64,000 bases of DNA from Paenibacillus psychroresistens. GTDB taxonomy: Bacteria; Bacillota; Bacilli; Paenibacillales; NBRC-103111. Where the stretch lies: assembly GCF_009728935.1 (NCBI RefSeq), contig NZ_CP034235.1, positions 6,833,501 through 6,897,500 of the forward strand. Direction: 5' to 3'. The position numbers and the translations under genes are program-made. Shown here one piece after another: positions 23,443 to 32,006 of the stretch (within the stretch, counting starts at the first letter, position 1; every line of letters begins with the position of its first letter). Below the pieces are notes generated by a model. The model searched no databases. It saw nothing but the letters and a program-made list of their open reading frames with translations, and had not been told where the DNA came from.

Positions 23443-25038
23443 TTATTTCTTCTTGCTTGCCAAGAATGCATCCACTTGTTTTTGAGCTTCTGCGACAAAT
23501 TTATCAACACCTGCTGCCTTTTGCTTAGCAATATATTCATCTACGGCTTGATCTGCTGTTTTACCCTTAGGAATACTTCCAAGCTCTAAGGCTTTACCGA
23601 ATTCATCCTGCAGCTGGTCACGTTTCGCTGCTTCTGTTTTCACGTTATCTTCAGCTAGCAATAATCCATCAATTGGATTTACGATATTCGTTGGTTCATG
23701 TGCGAAATCTGCTTCCTTCTGCCAGAAACCATCTGGATAGCTTGGGTTTGGTCTCATATATTGCGGCTTCCAAAGCGCCCATTGACCGCCCCACTCCATA
23801 TAATTACTCGAACCGCCGTCCATACCGGCAGGGTAATCTGCTTTATTGCCATTCAAAACATAAGTTTTGCCTTCGATACCATACTGTACAAGATCATAAA
23901 GCTTCTGATCCACTTCCAGCATATCTAGAAAACGCAGTACTTTATCTGCATTCTTCGAGTTTTTATTAATCGCGACAACATTAGCTAATGCTGTACGGTT
24001 TACTTGTTTTTTATCCGGATACATTTCTGCTCCTTCTCTTTCAGCACCAGGCTCAGAGAAGTTCATCGTATTATAAGTCCATTCATGGGAAGTAATCGTA
24101 AAGATATTCTTACCATTTCTCCACTCTACTGCGCCATCTTCTTTAGTAACCAATGCATCACTATTGATGATTCCATCATCTTTCCATTTTTCCGCTAAAT
24201 TAATCGCTTCTCTGTAGGCTGGGGTTTGTTCAATCGGAACAAGCTTCACTAACGGATCATTGACATCAAAGTACAAGAAATGCCAATCTGTTTTAACCAA
24301 CTCATATTTAGGCTGAATTAAGTCCAAAGGACCGCTTCTACCAAACTTTTGGTTCGGGTAAGCTTTCTTAAATTCATGTACAAATTTATCGACATCTTCA
24401 ATCGTTTTAATCGCACCTGGTGCTGGATTGATACCCGCTTTCTTTGCTAGGTCAGACCGCCAGTTAGCGAATATACGTTGATTCATTTCCATTGTCCATG
24501 GGAGCGCAATAATCTCTCCATTTACAGTAGCAGCTTGAAGTGTGCCTGCATCCTGATATTTCTTATAAAGGTTTGGTGCATATTTAGGCAACAGGTCATT
24601 AAGCGACATATATCCGCCTTTGGCAGCCATTTGGAAAATCGAGAGCCAATCGCCATCAAAATTCATGTCCCAATCATCGCCAGAAGCAGCCATTACGAGC
24701 ATTTTCTGTTTATAATCCGGGAATGGTATTGTACTGATGTTGAAATTAACATTAAGCCCTTTGGCTTTCACATAATCGCTTACTGCTTTCCAAATCTCAT
24801 CCGTAGCTGATTTTTTATCTCCCCCAAAATAAAAGCGGAGCGTAACTTCTTTTTCATCAGCTGCTGGCGTTACTGGAGGAGCGGCCGAAGCACTTACTGC
24901 AGGAGCAGTTGAACTGGCAGGTGGAGCAGTAGTTGGAACAGCTTCTTCTACGTCCTTCTTAGAACTACAAGCGGAAAGCACAATACTTAACATCAAGAAT
25001 AAAGCCAAAGCTAACATAAAATAACGTCTTTTTTGCAT
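23443..25038 (-). CDS. Extracellular sugar-binding lipoprotein (LplA/YtcQ type)
   Basis: A 531-residue lipoprotein: lipobox LSAC with Cys24, a Pro/Ala/Ser/Thr-rich linker (about 30-65), then a type 1 solute-binding fold (VTLRFYFGGDKKSATDEIW onward). At 531 residues it is in the large LplA/YtcQ class that partners with LplB/LplC permeases for oligosaccharide or glycan-derived ligands. The SD is GGGAG. It comes last in the core importer operon (permease, permease, binding protein), after a strong intercistronic hairpin at 25081-25119, and is closed by a terminator. Anchored on the outer face of the membrane. The ligand is unknown; downstream genes hint at an acidic sugar. Confidence 0.92.
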   Translation of the reverse strand: MQKRRYFMLALALFLMLSIVLSACSSKKDVEEAVPTTAPPASSTAPAVSASAAPPVTPAADEKEVTLRFYFGGDKKSATDEIWKAVSDYVKAKGLNVNFNISTIPFPDYKQKMLVMAASGDDWDMNFDGDWLSIFQMAAKGGYMSLNDLLPKYAPNLYKKYQDAGTLQAATVNGEIIALPWTMEMNQRIFANWRSDLAKKAGINPAPGAIKTIEDVDKFVHEFKKAYPNQKFGRSGPLDLIQPKYELVKTDWHFLYFDVNDPLVKLVPIEQTPAYREAINLAEKWKDDGIINSDALVTKEDGAVEWRNGKNIFTITSHEWTYNTMNFSEPGAEREGAEMYPDKKQVNRTALANVVAINKNSKNADKVLRFLDMLEVDQKLYDLVQYGIEGKTYVLNGNKADYPAGMDGGSSNYMEWGGQWALWKPQYMRPNPSYPDGFWQKEADFAHEPTNIVNPIDGLLLAEDNVKTEAAKRDQLQDEFGKALELGSIPKGKTADQAVDEYIAKQKAAGVDKFVAEAQKQVDAFLASKKK

Positions 25039-25080
25039 CTTGAACGCTCCCTTTATTAATATTTATACTAAACAGCGGTG

Positions 25081-25119
25081 ATACTGTTAACGGGCAAATT
25101 TGTTTCCCGTTAACAGTAT
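25081..25119 (-). repeat. Intercistronic stem-loop, 14-bp perfect arms
   Basis: ATACTGTTAACGGG (25081-25094) and CCCGTTAACAGTAT (25106-25119) form a 14-bp stem with an 11-base loop; outer CAGC/GCTG could extend it. There is no T run, so it is more likely an RNA-processing or stabilising element between the permease gene and the highly expressed binding-protein gene than a terminator. Confidence 0.75.
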
Positions 25120-25130
25120 AGCTGTAATAG

Positions 25131-26015
25131 TTACCCTTTTACTGCACCAACCATAATTCCTTTGATGAAAAACTTTTGCAGGAAGGGATACACGAATACG
25201 ATAGGTCCAATCGTAATAATAGTTGCAGCCATTTTAATTCCCTCTGAGGGTATAGCTGCAGACAGACGAGACATTTCACTAGCATTTGCCGAGGTGCGAA
25301 GAAAATCAACATTATTGATGAGTACTCTAAGAATCAGCTGTAACGGCTGTAATTCCTGCGTATCTGTATACATAAGCCCGAGAAACCAATCATTCCAATA
25401 CTGTAGAGCAAAGAAAAGACCAATAGTAGCCAGAACAGGCTTAGCAAGCGGCATAATAATTTGTACGAAAATTCGCCATTCTCCTGCTCCCTCGATTTTA
25501 GCGGATTCATACATTTCTTCCGGAATGGATAACAGATAATTGCGTATGAGATACATATAAAAGGCATTGGCAACTGCAGGCAGAATTAAAGCAAATAAAG
25601 TTTCCTTCAGATGCAGATAATTCACACAAATGATATACCAAGGAACCAAACCGCCATTAAACATAATGGTGAGTAAAGCATAAATCGAGAGAATATTCCT
25701 ATATTTCAGCGTTCTTCTTGCCATGGCATAAGCGCCTAAGGTATTGGCAAGCAGACCTAGCAGTGTCCCACAAACCGTAACAATAATACTCACTTTATAG
25801 GCATTAATTACTCTAGCAGATCCCAATAAGAGAATTTTATAGCTTAATAACGTTGGATTTCTCGGAATTAACGTATACCCATATTGAAAAATATCTCTTT
25901 CCGAGCTCAACGATCCACTAATCACCATTGCGAACGGAATTAAGCAAAAGATACAAAATACAGCTACCAGGAGCATTAGAATGATCTGTACAATATCGAA
26001 TTTTTTGGCAACCAT
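25131..26015 (-). CDS. Carbohydrate ABC permease (LplC/YtcP type)
   Basis: A 294-residue permease with six predicted helices (first at about 11-31) and the cytoplasmic EAA loop ESAKIEGAGEWRIFVQIIMP (about 185-204) that docks with the ATPase. The C-terminus FFIKGIMVGAVKG is typical of the LplC branch. SD AAGGGGG precedes the ATG; the gap to the LplB-type gene is 20 bp. It forms a heterodimer with that protein. No ATPase gene is present in this locus, so a shared MsmX-like ATPase is presumably used. Confidence 0.93.
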   Translation of the reverse strand: MVAKKFDIVQIILMLLVAVFCIFCLIPFAMVISGSLSSERDIFQYGYTLIPRNPTLLSYKILLLGSARVINAYKVSIIVTVCGTLLGLLANTLGAYAMARRTLKYRNILSIYALLTIMFNGGLVPWYIICVNYLHLKETLFALILPAVANAFYMYLIRNYLLSIPEEMYESAKIEGAGEWRIFVQIIMPLAKPVLATIGLFFALQYWNDWFLGLMYTDTQELQPLQLILRVLINNVDFLRTSANASEMSRLSAAIPSEGIKMAATIITIGPIVFVYPFLQKFFIKGIMVGAVKG

Positions 26016-26035
26016 TTGGGTATCCCCCTTTCTCT

Positions 26036-26983
26036 CTAGAATAAAGCGGCATCACGATCCAATTTCCTGGCGATTAGATTACTGCCAAGGATTAGAATAA
26101 ATGAGATAGTTGATTGCATAAAACCTGCTGCCGAAGCCATTCCAATATCCCCCGTAACTCGTAGGCTGCGATAAACAAAAGTATCGATAACATCCGTGGT
26201 TGGGTATAAGGGAGAAGAATCGCCAATAACCGCATAGAACATTCCAAAGTCTGCATTCATAACCCGCCCAATAGCCAGCAAGGTTAGAATAATCACGGTT
26301 GGCCTGAGCATGGGCAAGCTGATGTGGCGAATTTGCTGCCATTTGTTAGCACCGTCAATTGCGGCAGCTTCATAATAAGAAGAATCGACGCTAGCTAGAG
26401 TTGCCATATAGATCACACTTCCATAACCCGTGACCTTCCAACGAATAATAAAGGTGAGAATGATCGGCCAGAGACCTGGTTTGTTATAGAAATCAATTGG
26501 CGGGATGCCTAAGAACTTCAAGAAAGAATTGAGAGAACCAATATCGCTCAACATGCTATACGCAAACACACCCACGACAATCCAAGAAATAAAATAAGGT
26601 AAAAACGTAATGGATTGCGAGATTCTTTTAAAGTATTTATTGCGGATTTCATTGAAAATCAAAGCTAACCCGATCTCAAATATTAAACCAAACAAGATAA
26701 ACAGCAGGTTAAGGAAAATCGTATTCTTGATCGCTCTAAAAGCAGCTGATGAAGTGAATAGGTAATCAAAATTACTAAAAAACGGTTGCATCCATTCGCT
26801 TCCAAAAATCCCTTTAGTGAAATTAAAGTCCTTAAACGCTATGACCAGTCCGGCCATTGGAAAATAATTAAATAACAGCAGCAATACCCCTACTGGAATA
26901 AACATCATATACACAGATGCATTCTTTTTTAATTCATGCCAAACTCCCTTGCGTTTCTTAACAGGAAACTGCTGTGTTTGCAT
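26036..26983 (-). CDS. Sugar ABC permease (LplB type)
   Basis: A 315-residue permease starting MQTQQFPVKKRKGVWHEL, with first helix SVYMMFIPVGVLLLLFNYFPM and about six helices in all. The EAA loop is EAAAIDGANKWQQIRHISLP. The frame is open eight codons further, but GAGGGG sits at the right distance before ATG 26983. The conserved motif GLVIAFKDFNF after helix 1 is characteristic of LplB. First gene of the importer operon, separated from the upstream YesM gene by a terminator at 27152-27182, so it must have its own promoter in 26984-27150, presumably activated by the YesN regulator. Confidence 0.93.
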   Translation of the reverse strand: MQTQQFPVKKRKGVWHELKKNASVYMMFIPVGVLLLLFNYFPMAGLVIAFKDFNFTKGIFGSEWMQPFFSNFDYLFTSSAAFRAIKNTIFLNLLFILFGLIFEIGLALIFNEIRNKYFKRISQSITFLPYFISWIVVGVFAYSMLSDIGSLNSFLKFLGIPPIDFYNKPGLWPIILTFIIRWKVTGYGSVIYMATLASVDSSYYEAAAIDGANKWQQIRHISLPMLRPTVIILTLLAIGRVMNADFGMFYAVIGDSSPLYPTTDVIDTFVYRSLRVTGDIGMASAAGFMQSTISFILILGSNLIARKLDRDAALF

Positions 26984-27151
26984 GTCCAATCCCCTCATTC
27001 TGATCAACCTTTCTTATGATGACTAGTACCGTCCTGCTTGGCTTCTTCAGCTTTCATAAGTCTATTTTACTAGTTAATGAAGCTGCTCTGCTATAAGACG
27101 ATCATAAACTTTACAGGCACATAATTGGCTTGTTAGCATTAAGGAAACAAA

Positions 27152-27182
27152 AACGCCATATCGATTTTTACGATATAGCGTT
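27152..27182 (-). terminator. Intrinsic terminator after the sensor kinase gene
   Basis: Minus-strand AACGCTATATCG (27182-27171) pairs with CGATATGGCGTT (27163-27152), one mismatch, followed by TTTTG. It begins 5 bp after the kinase stop and separates regulator and importer transcripts. Confidence 0.8.
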
Positions 27183-27187
27183 TCCTG

Positions 27188-28981
27188 TTAACCTTCATAG
27201 TTTTCTGGAAGTACCGGATGCTTAATAATAATTTTCGTACCTTTGCCTTCTTCACAAATAATTTGCAACCCATACGCTTCCCCAAAATATAGTTTCAATC
27301 TTTTATTCACATTTGAAAGCCCTACACCTCCATTAGTATTCTTAGCTTGCATGCCATCCATCGGCGGATTATTCAATCCCTCAATGATATGCGGTGGTAT
27401 TCCCTTGCCGTTATCGATTAATTCAAAATAAAGATTATTGCCTTCAAGCTTGCCTGTTAGGATAATCTTCCCTGTTTCCGGGTTATCGCGTATCCCGTGA
27501 TGAATCGCATTTTCGATTAATGGTTGAAAAATGAGTCTCAGCAAAGGCAGCTTTAACGTATCCTCATCCACCTGGATCATAATTCGAAATGGTTTGTCTA
27601 AGCGTGCTTTTTCGATATGAATATAAGCTCTTAAATGCTCAAGCTCTCGGCTAACCGTGGTTAGCTCTTGACCTTGATTGAGACTTAAACGCAGTAGATT
27701 ACCTAATGCAGAAACCATTTCACTGATTTCCTTCATATGGCTTTGCTCCGCTTTCCAGCGAATCGACTCCAAGGTATTGTACAAAAAGTGCGGATTGATT
27801 TGATGGCTCAACACCTGAAATTCAAGCTCTTTTTTAGTTTTCACGGATTTATGGACTTCTTCAATCAAGTCATAATTCTTGCTGCGCATTTGATCAAATC
27901 CGCGGTAAAGCAGACCAATCTCATCCTGTCTTTTTAAATATTGCAAAGGCATGGCAACGTTATTGCTATCCATCTTCCTCATCGATCGTACCAAATGCAC
28001 AATTGGATTAGTGAAAAAATTCGTGATATAAAGAATCATAATGATACAGGAGAGAATGTAGCCTAAGATAAAATAATACGTCACGTTGCTAATTTTGCTA
28101 ATCGACTTTGTCATTTCACTTAGAGGTATCGTGCTTACCATGGTCCATGGCTGCTGCTCTAATTTCACAAAAGTAGCGAGAAATTTGGTTTTACCCAGCT
28201 TGATGATTTCTGTACCTTCACCGCTCAAGTCTATCAAGCTTATTAACTCTGGGGATTCAAGGATGGTGCCGATTTTACTCTTCACGGGATGCGAAATAAT
28301 GACTCCATGAATGTCGAGCAGAAAGGTTTCTTGCCCATTCAGCCTTTGCGGTGTCGACATATATCGATAAATATTATCCTCTGATAAATCCGCAATAATA
28401 AGGCCTCGAGGTACGTTATCATATAGACCCGTAAAGCGTTTTACATAGGAGATAATTGGAAAAGGATACAAATCGGCATTGTCAGCTGGCATGAATAAAT
28501 ACCAAGAGGGTCTGCCCGTTTTCTTCACTTCAGTAAACCAGTTTTCATTGCTAATATCATTTCCATAGTAGAAATGATGAATATAAGCAAAATAGGGTAC
28601 CGTTAGGAGCGGGTAAACTCGAATCCGATAAGCGTCTACAATGGGTTTCTTCTCGTATATGAAATCCTCCAATTCAGCGGCATAGGCTTCCTCTTCGGCA
28701 GGGCCTTTCGGCTTGGCAATCACCAGATCCTGCAGCTTTTTAGTCCCAATCAAAGTGTTCATTTGTTCGTTTAAATCCTTTAAATAATCTTCAAAGTTTT
28801 TTTTAGATTGGATTAGAAAATCCAGCGAAAACGATGCATTAGCATCGGAAATGCCTTTAACGGATTGATTATAGGAATAATAGGCCAAGAAGATGAAAGG
28901 CAGGATAATAAAAATAAAGAACAACACAACGATTCTTTTGCGGACTGATACCGAATTGACCAGAAAGGATTTATTCTTCAT
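27188..28981 (-). CDS. Sensor histidine kinase (YesM family)
   Basis: A 597-residue membrane kinase: TM1 (about 17-36), an extracellular dCache-like sensor (about 40-295), TM2 (about 300-322), HAMP (about 323-378), and a His_kinase domain with the phospho-acceptor His398 in SHQINPHFLYNTLES. A HATPase domain follows (N box IENAIHHGI, G boxes DNGKGIPP and NGGVGLSNVNKRL). This is the LytS/YesM-type architecture. Its start overlaps the response regulator end by 11 bp, so the pair is coupled. It presumably senses an extracellular glycan fragment, directly or through the binding protein, and phosphorylates the YesN-type partner. Confidence 0.94.
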   Translation of the reverse strand: MKNKSFLVNSVSVRKRIVVLFFIFIILPFIFLAYYSYNQSVKGISDANASFSLDFLIQSKKNFEDYLKDLNEQMNTLIGTKKLQDLVIAKPKGPAEEEAYAAELEDFIYEKKPIVDAYRIRVYPLLTVPYFAYIHHFYYGNDISNENWFTEVKKTGRPSWYLFMPADNADLYPFPIISYVKRFTGLYDNVPRGLIIADLSEDNIYRYMSTPQRLNGQETFLLDIHGVIISHPVKSKIGTILESPELISLIDLSGEGTEIIKLGKTKFLATFVKLEQQPWTMVSTIPLSEMTKSISKISNVTYYFILGYILSCIIMILYITNFFTNPIVHLVRSMRKMDSNNVAMPLQYLKRQDEIGLLYRGFDQMRSKNYDLIEEVHKSVKTKKELEFQVLSHQINPHFLYNTLESIRWKAEQSHMKEISEMVSALGNLLRLSLNQGQELTTVSRELEHLRAYIHIEKARLDKPFRIMIQVDEDTLKLPLLRLIFQPLIENAIHHGIRDNPETGKIILTGKLEGNNLYFELIDNGKGIPPHIIEGLNNPPMDGMQAKNTNGGVGLSNVNKRLKLYFGEAYGLQIICEEGKGTKIIIKHPVLPENYEG

Positions 28982-30608
28982 GGATGCCTCGCATATTGCG
29001 ATATTCCTTCGGTGTATACCCTACAACTTTTTTGAATATTTTGGTAAAATGGACCGAGTCCTTGTACCCTACCTCCTGGGCCACTTGATAAATTCGGAAC
29101 TGAAGATCATTTAATAGCAGCTTCGCTTTATCAATTCTGACAGCAGTTAAGTATTCGAGAAACGGGGTTTGCTTCTCTTTTTTGAATAATTTGCTAAGCC
29201 ACACAGGTGTAATATGCACATGATCCGCAACAAGCTGCAACGTTAAATTATCCGCATAATACTTCGATATATAGGCTTCTGCTTCTGTAATAATCTGATT
29301 ATTAGGCTGGTGATTCAGCTTAAAGCTTCTTGCAATTTCAATTACATAGTTCATTGTGCATTTCTGCAAGGAATCCAACGTATCGAATTGCTCCATTTGC
29401 TCCCAGACGGCAATTAAATTTTGCTCGCGCCAGCGTTCCTTCCAGCCAGCTGCTTCCGCTTTTTTAAACAGTTCAATGAGCCATTCGAAAGTAAGCTGCT
29501 GAATATCTTTAATATTAGTAAAAGACCAGCCTTTAACCATCGTCGAGAATGAACGAAAGCATTCTTCAATTTCAGCTTCAGTCCCAAATTTAATTAAATC
29601 GACCACTTCTGCCACATTCCGCAATGTCACTTGAGCGTTGTTATTCTCCTCCTCCATATCATCTGATCCGATCAACCGATTCCCACCAATTATCACTTTA
29701 CGTTCGAGAATTTCAATTGCTTTATGATAAGAAGAATAGAGCTTATTCACCCCCTCCACATCTGGACTTATACTTATAGTCACGTTAACTTTTACATATT
29801 TATTCAACCGCTCGATAATAAGCTTAGCCAGTGATTCGATCACCTCAAGCTCCTTGTTCTGCTCATAATTAACCAATAGCACCCAGCGTTCTTTCTTATC
29901 TGCGAATAAGGCAAATGGCTCAAAGCACTCTTCCTTGAGGGTTTGATTGATCACATTTCCAACACCGAATATAACCAATTCTTTCTCACGGCGATACTTT
30001 TTCTTTTCTTCAATGGCTTTTAAATCATCGACTTCAAGCACTAAAAGCGCGAATGCATGGTCCTTTAACCACTCCATTTGCACAGATTTCAGCTGATCCG
30101 CAATCCAACAATCCGATTCAACAATATGCTCCGCATCTAGAAGCCCTCTGAGAAATTGCTCCTGCAATTGCGGAATCGCATGATTTAGTTGTTTGTCACG
30201 AAATAATTGATTTTGCTTATCAAATTGCTCAGTTTGGATATGGTTAATCGCCTTGCTGATAATTTGCTGCAGCTCGTCTATATTAATTGGCTTTAAAATA
30301 TAATCCATTACCCCTAGCTTCATGGCTTCCTTCACCGATTCAAAATCATCATATCCGCTAATGACAATAGATTTAGCGGCGAATAGTTTATCCCGATACA
30401 CATTCTTGATAAACTCTAACCCCGACATGCGATTCATCTTTATATCTGTCAGGATAATATCGATATGATTTGCTTGGACGACCGCCAAAGCCGTATCCCC
30501 ATCATCTGCTGTTAACACGACATCAATTCCATACTCATTCCAGGGAATGACCGTTTTCAAGCCTTCGCGAATTTCCTTCTCATCATCGACAATTAATAGT
30601 GTGTACAT
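28971..30608 (-). CDS. Response regulator, YesN type (REC + AraC HTH)
   Basis: A 545-residue regulator. The receiver domain (about 1-120) has DD at 8-9, phospho-acceptor Asp55 (IILTDIKM) and Lys in DYILKPIN. A central region (about 150-420) is a YesN-type linker. Two helix-turn-helix motifs form the C-terminal AraC domain (about 445-540): LQLVADHVHITPVWLSKLFKKE and IYQVAQEVGYKDSVHFTKIFKK. The open frame has seven more upstream codons, but AAAGGGTGAG fits ATG 30608 (MYTLLIVDDEKEI). It likely activates the importer operon at 26983. The intergenic region with the divergent GntR/LacI gene holds a cre-like site. Confidence 0.94.
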   Translation of the reverse strand: MYTLLIVDDEKEIREGLKTVIPWNEYGIDVVLTADDGDTALAVVQANHIDIILTDIKMNRMSGLEFIKNVYRDKLFAAKSIVISGYDDFESVKEAMKLGVMDYILKPINIDELQQIISKAINHIQTEQFDKQNQLFRDKQLNHAIPQLQEQFLRGLLDAEHIVESDCWIADQLKSVQMEWLKDHAFALLVLEVDDLKAIEEKKKYRREKELVIFGVGNVINQTLKEECFEPFALFADKKERWVLLVNYEQNKELEVIESLAKLIIERLNKYVKVNVTISISPDVEGVNKLYSSYHKAIEILERKVIIGGNRLIGSDDMEEENNNAQVTLRNVAEVVDLIKFGTEAEIEECFRSFSTMVKGWSFTNIKDIQQLTFEWLIELFKKAEAAGWKERWREQNLIAVWEQMEQFDTLDSLQKCTMNYVIEIARSFKLNHQPNNQIITEAEAYISKYYADNLTLQLVADHVHITPVWLSKLFKKEKQTPFLEYLTAVRIDKAKLLLNDLQFRIYQVAQEVGYKDSVHFTKIFKKVVGYTPKEYRNMRGIHEE

Positions 30609-30730
30609 GAACATCTCACCCTTTTTCAAGAAGCAATAGTTGCACCCCTTAATAGTATACCCTATAAACCTTTATAACTAATTAGTACATTGATTATTAT
30701 ATTCAGAATATATCACGATAAAACAAGGAA

Positions 30731-30744
30731 ATCAACCGCTTTCA
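30731..30744 (-). promoter_or_regulatory. Candidate cre (CcpA) site
   Basis: On the minus strand ATGAAAGCGGTTGAT matches the cre consensus WTGNAANCGNWNNCW at 14 of 15 positions. It lies between the divergent YesN and GntR/LacI genes, adjacent to the palindrome at 30750, so it could repress either. Confidence 0.6.
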
Positions 30745-30749
30745 TGTTT

Positions 30750-30784
30750 ACTTTTACGAATAAAAGTTGTATATTTGGTATAAT
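30750..30784 (+). promoter_or_regulatory. Promoter with palindromic operator for the GntR/LacI gene
   Basis: ACTTTTACGAATAAAAGT (30750-30767) has 7-bp perfect arms around CGAA. A -10 TATAAT lies at 30779-30784, so the palindrome covers the -35 region, for which no good -35 hexamer is visible. The site is a candidate autoregulatory operator for the GntR-type HTH. Confidence 0.55.
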
Positions 30785-30806
30785 AATAATTTGGAGATGA
30801 ATCTAC

Positions 30807-31931
30807 TTGGTATCTATGGATAAACGCATTCCTTTATACATTCAGCTTCGCACCTTTGTTCTTGAGCAGATTCAACAGCACCATTGGCAATCTGGTGATC
30901 GCTTACCCTCTGAGAATGAGCTTGCGAATCAATTTGGTGTCAGCCGAATCACTGTAAAAAATGCACTTAAGACTCTCGTCAAAGAGGGATTAATTTATCG
31001 CATTCAAGGGCGAGGCAGCTTCGTTTCAGCACCTGGTGCTGGAGAACCCACACTCCTCACACCAGAATCAAATCCGAACACTCCACCCTTAATTGCCTAC
31101 ATCATGCCATGGTTGAGGAATAGATTTACGGCTAACTTATTGAGTGGTGTTGAGGAAGAACTAGCTAAATCCGGCTATAATGTCTTGTTCTATAGATCAC
31201 ATGATACCCAACAGAGAGAAAAAGAACTGATTCATCAAGTGATCCAGCTCGGGGTCAAAGGCATTATTATTTTCCCAGTTGACGGTGAGCATTTTAATGA
31301 AGAGCTTGTACAGCTTACCTTATCACGTTTTCCCATTGTCCTTATCGATCGGGAAATGCGCGGAATTGCCGCTAATAGCGTTTGCTCCGATCACAGCGGT
31401 GGTGCTTATACTGGAACTAAATTCTTAATTGAACAAGGCCACCAGCAAATCGCTTTTATTAGCTCCAGCCAGCACGGAACCGCAAGTGTGGAGGAACGCT
31501 TGATTGGCTATGAAAAAGCTCTATCTGATCACGGTCTTCCGATCCACCATAACCTGCGACTTTTGAACGCAGGAGCCGATGATATTGAGAATTTCTTGAA
31601 AGAACACAACGAAATCACTGCTGTTTTTGCCGAGAATACGGGTACTGGCAATCATGTCCTTCATATTGCAGCTAAGCTCAATCTCCCCATTCCAGACCAG
31701 CTTTCCTTAGTCTTCTTTGATGACTATGAGTACTCCGAGCTATCGCGAATCCCACCTACTGTCATCGTTCAGCAAGAGGAAGAAATCGGCAAGGAAGCCG
31801 CGAAATTGCTCATTTCGCTAATTAACAACCCGTTGCAGGAACGCAAAAAAATTGTTTTGCCTTCTCATTTGATTGTTCGCCAATCAACTAAACCTCATTT
31901 GATTAGAGTAGCAGTGGACGCGGGGAGTTAG
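30807..31931 (+). CDS. GntR-LacI hybrid sugar repressor (AraR-like)
   Basis: A 374-residue regulator: GntR winged HTH (about 8-75; LPSENELANQFGVSRITVKNAL) joined to a LacI/periplasmic-binding-protein-like sensor domain (about 90-365; PLIAYIMPWLRNRFTANLLSGV). This is the AraR layout, where a sugar releases the repressor. GGAGATGA sits six bases before the in-frame TTG 30807 but 15 before ATG 30816, so I favour the TTG start. It is divergent from the YesNM pair, with a palindrome over its own promoter. It could control locus A, the surface module downstream on the other strand, or only itself. Confidence 0.9.
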   Translation: MVSMDKRIPLYIQLRTFVLEQIQQHHWQSGDRLPSENELANQFGVSRITVKNALKTLVKEGLIYRIQGRGSFVSAPGAGEPTLLTPESNPNTPPLIAYIMPWLRNRFTANLLSGVEEELAKSGYNVLFYRSHDTQQREKELIHQVIQLGVKGIIIFPVDGEHFNEELVQLTLSRFPIVLIDREMRGIAANSVCSDHSGGAYTGTKFLIEQGHQQIAFISSSQHGTASVEERLIGYEKALSDHGLPIHHNLRLLNAGADDIENFLKEHNEITAVFAENTGTGNHVLHIAAKLNLPIPDQLSLVFFDDYEYSELSRIPPTVIVQQEEEIGKEAAKLLISLINNPLQERKKIVLPSHLIVRQSTKPHLIRVAVDAGS

Positions 31932-31950
31932 ATTTACAGAAATGGAATTT

Positions 31951-31989
31951 AAAAACGAAGACCCCCTAAGAGATCTTAAGGCGTCTTCG
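31951..31989. terminator. Bidirectional hairpin terminator between convergent genes
   Basis: CGAAGAC (31956-31962) pairs with GTCTTCG (31983-31989), with further pairing CCTAAG/CTTAAGG inside. A five-base A run on the left gives minus-strand T5; ATTTT follows on the plus strand. It separates the GntR/LacI gene from the GH71/99-like gene. Confidence 0.75.
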
Positions 31990-32006
31990 CATTTTCTATT
32001 AACACT

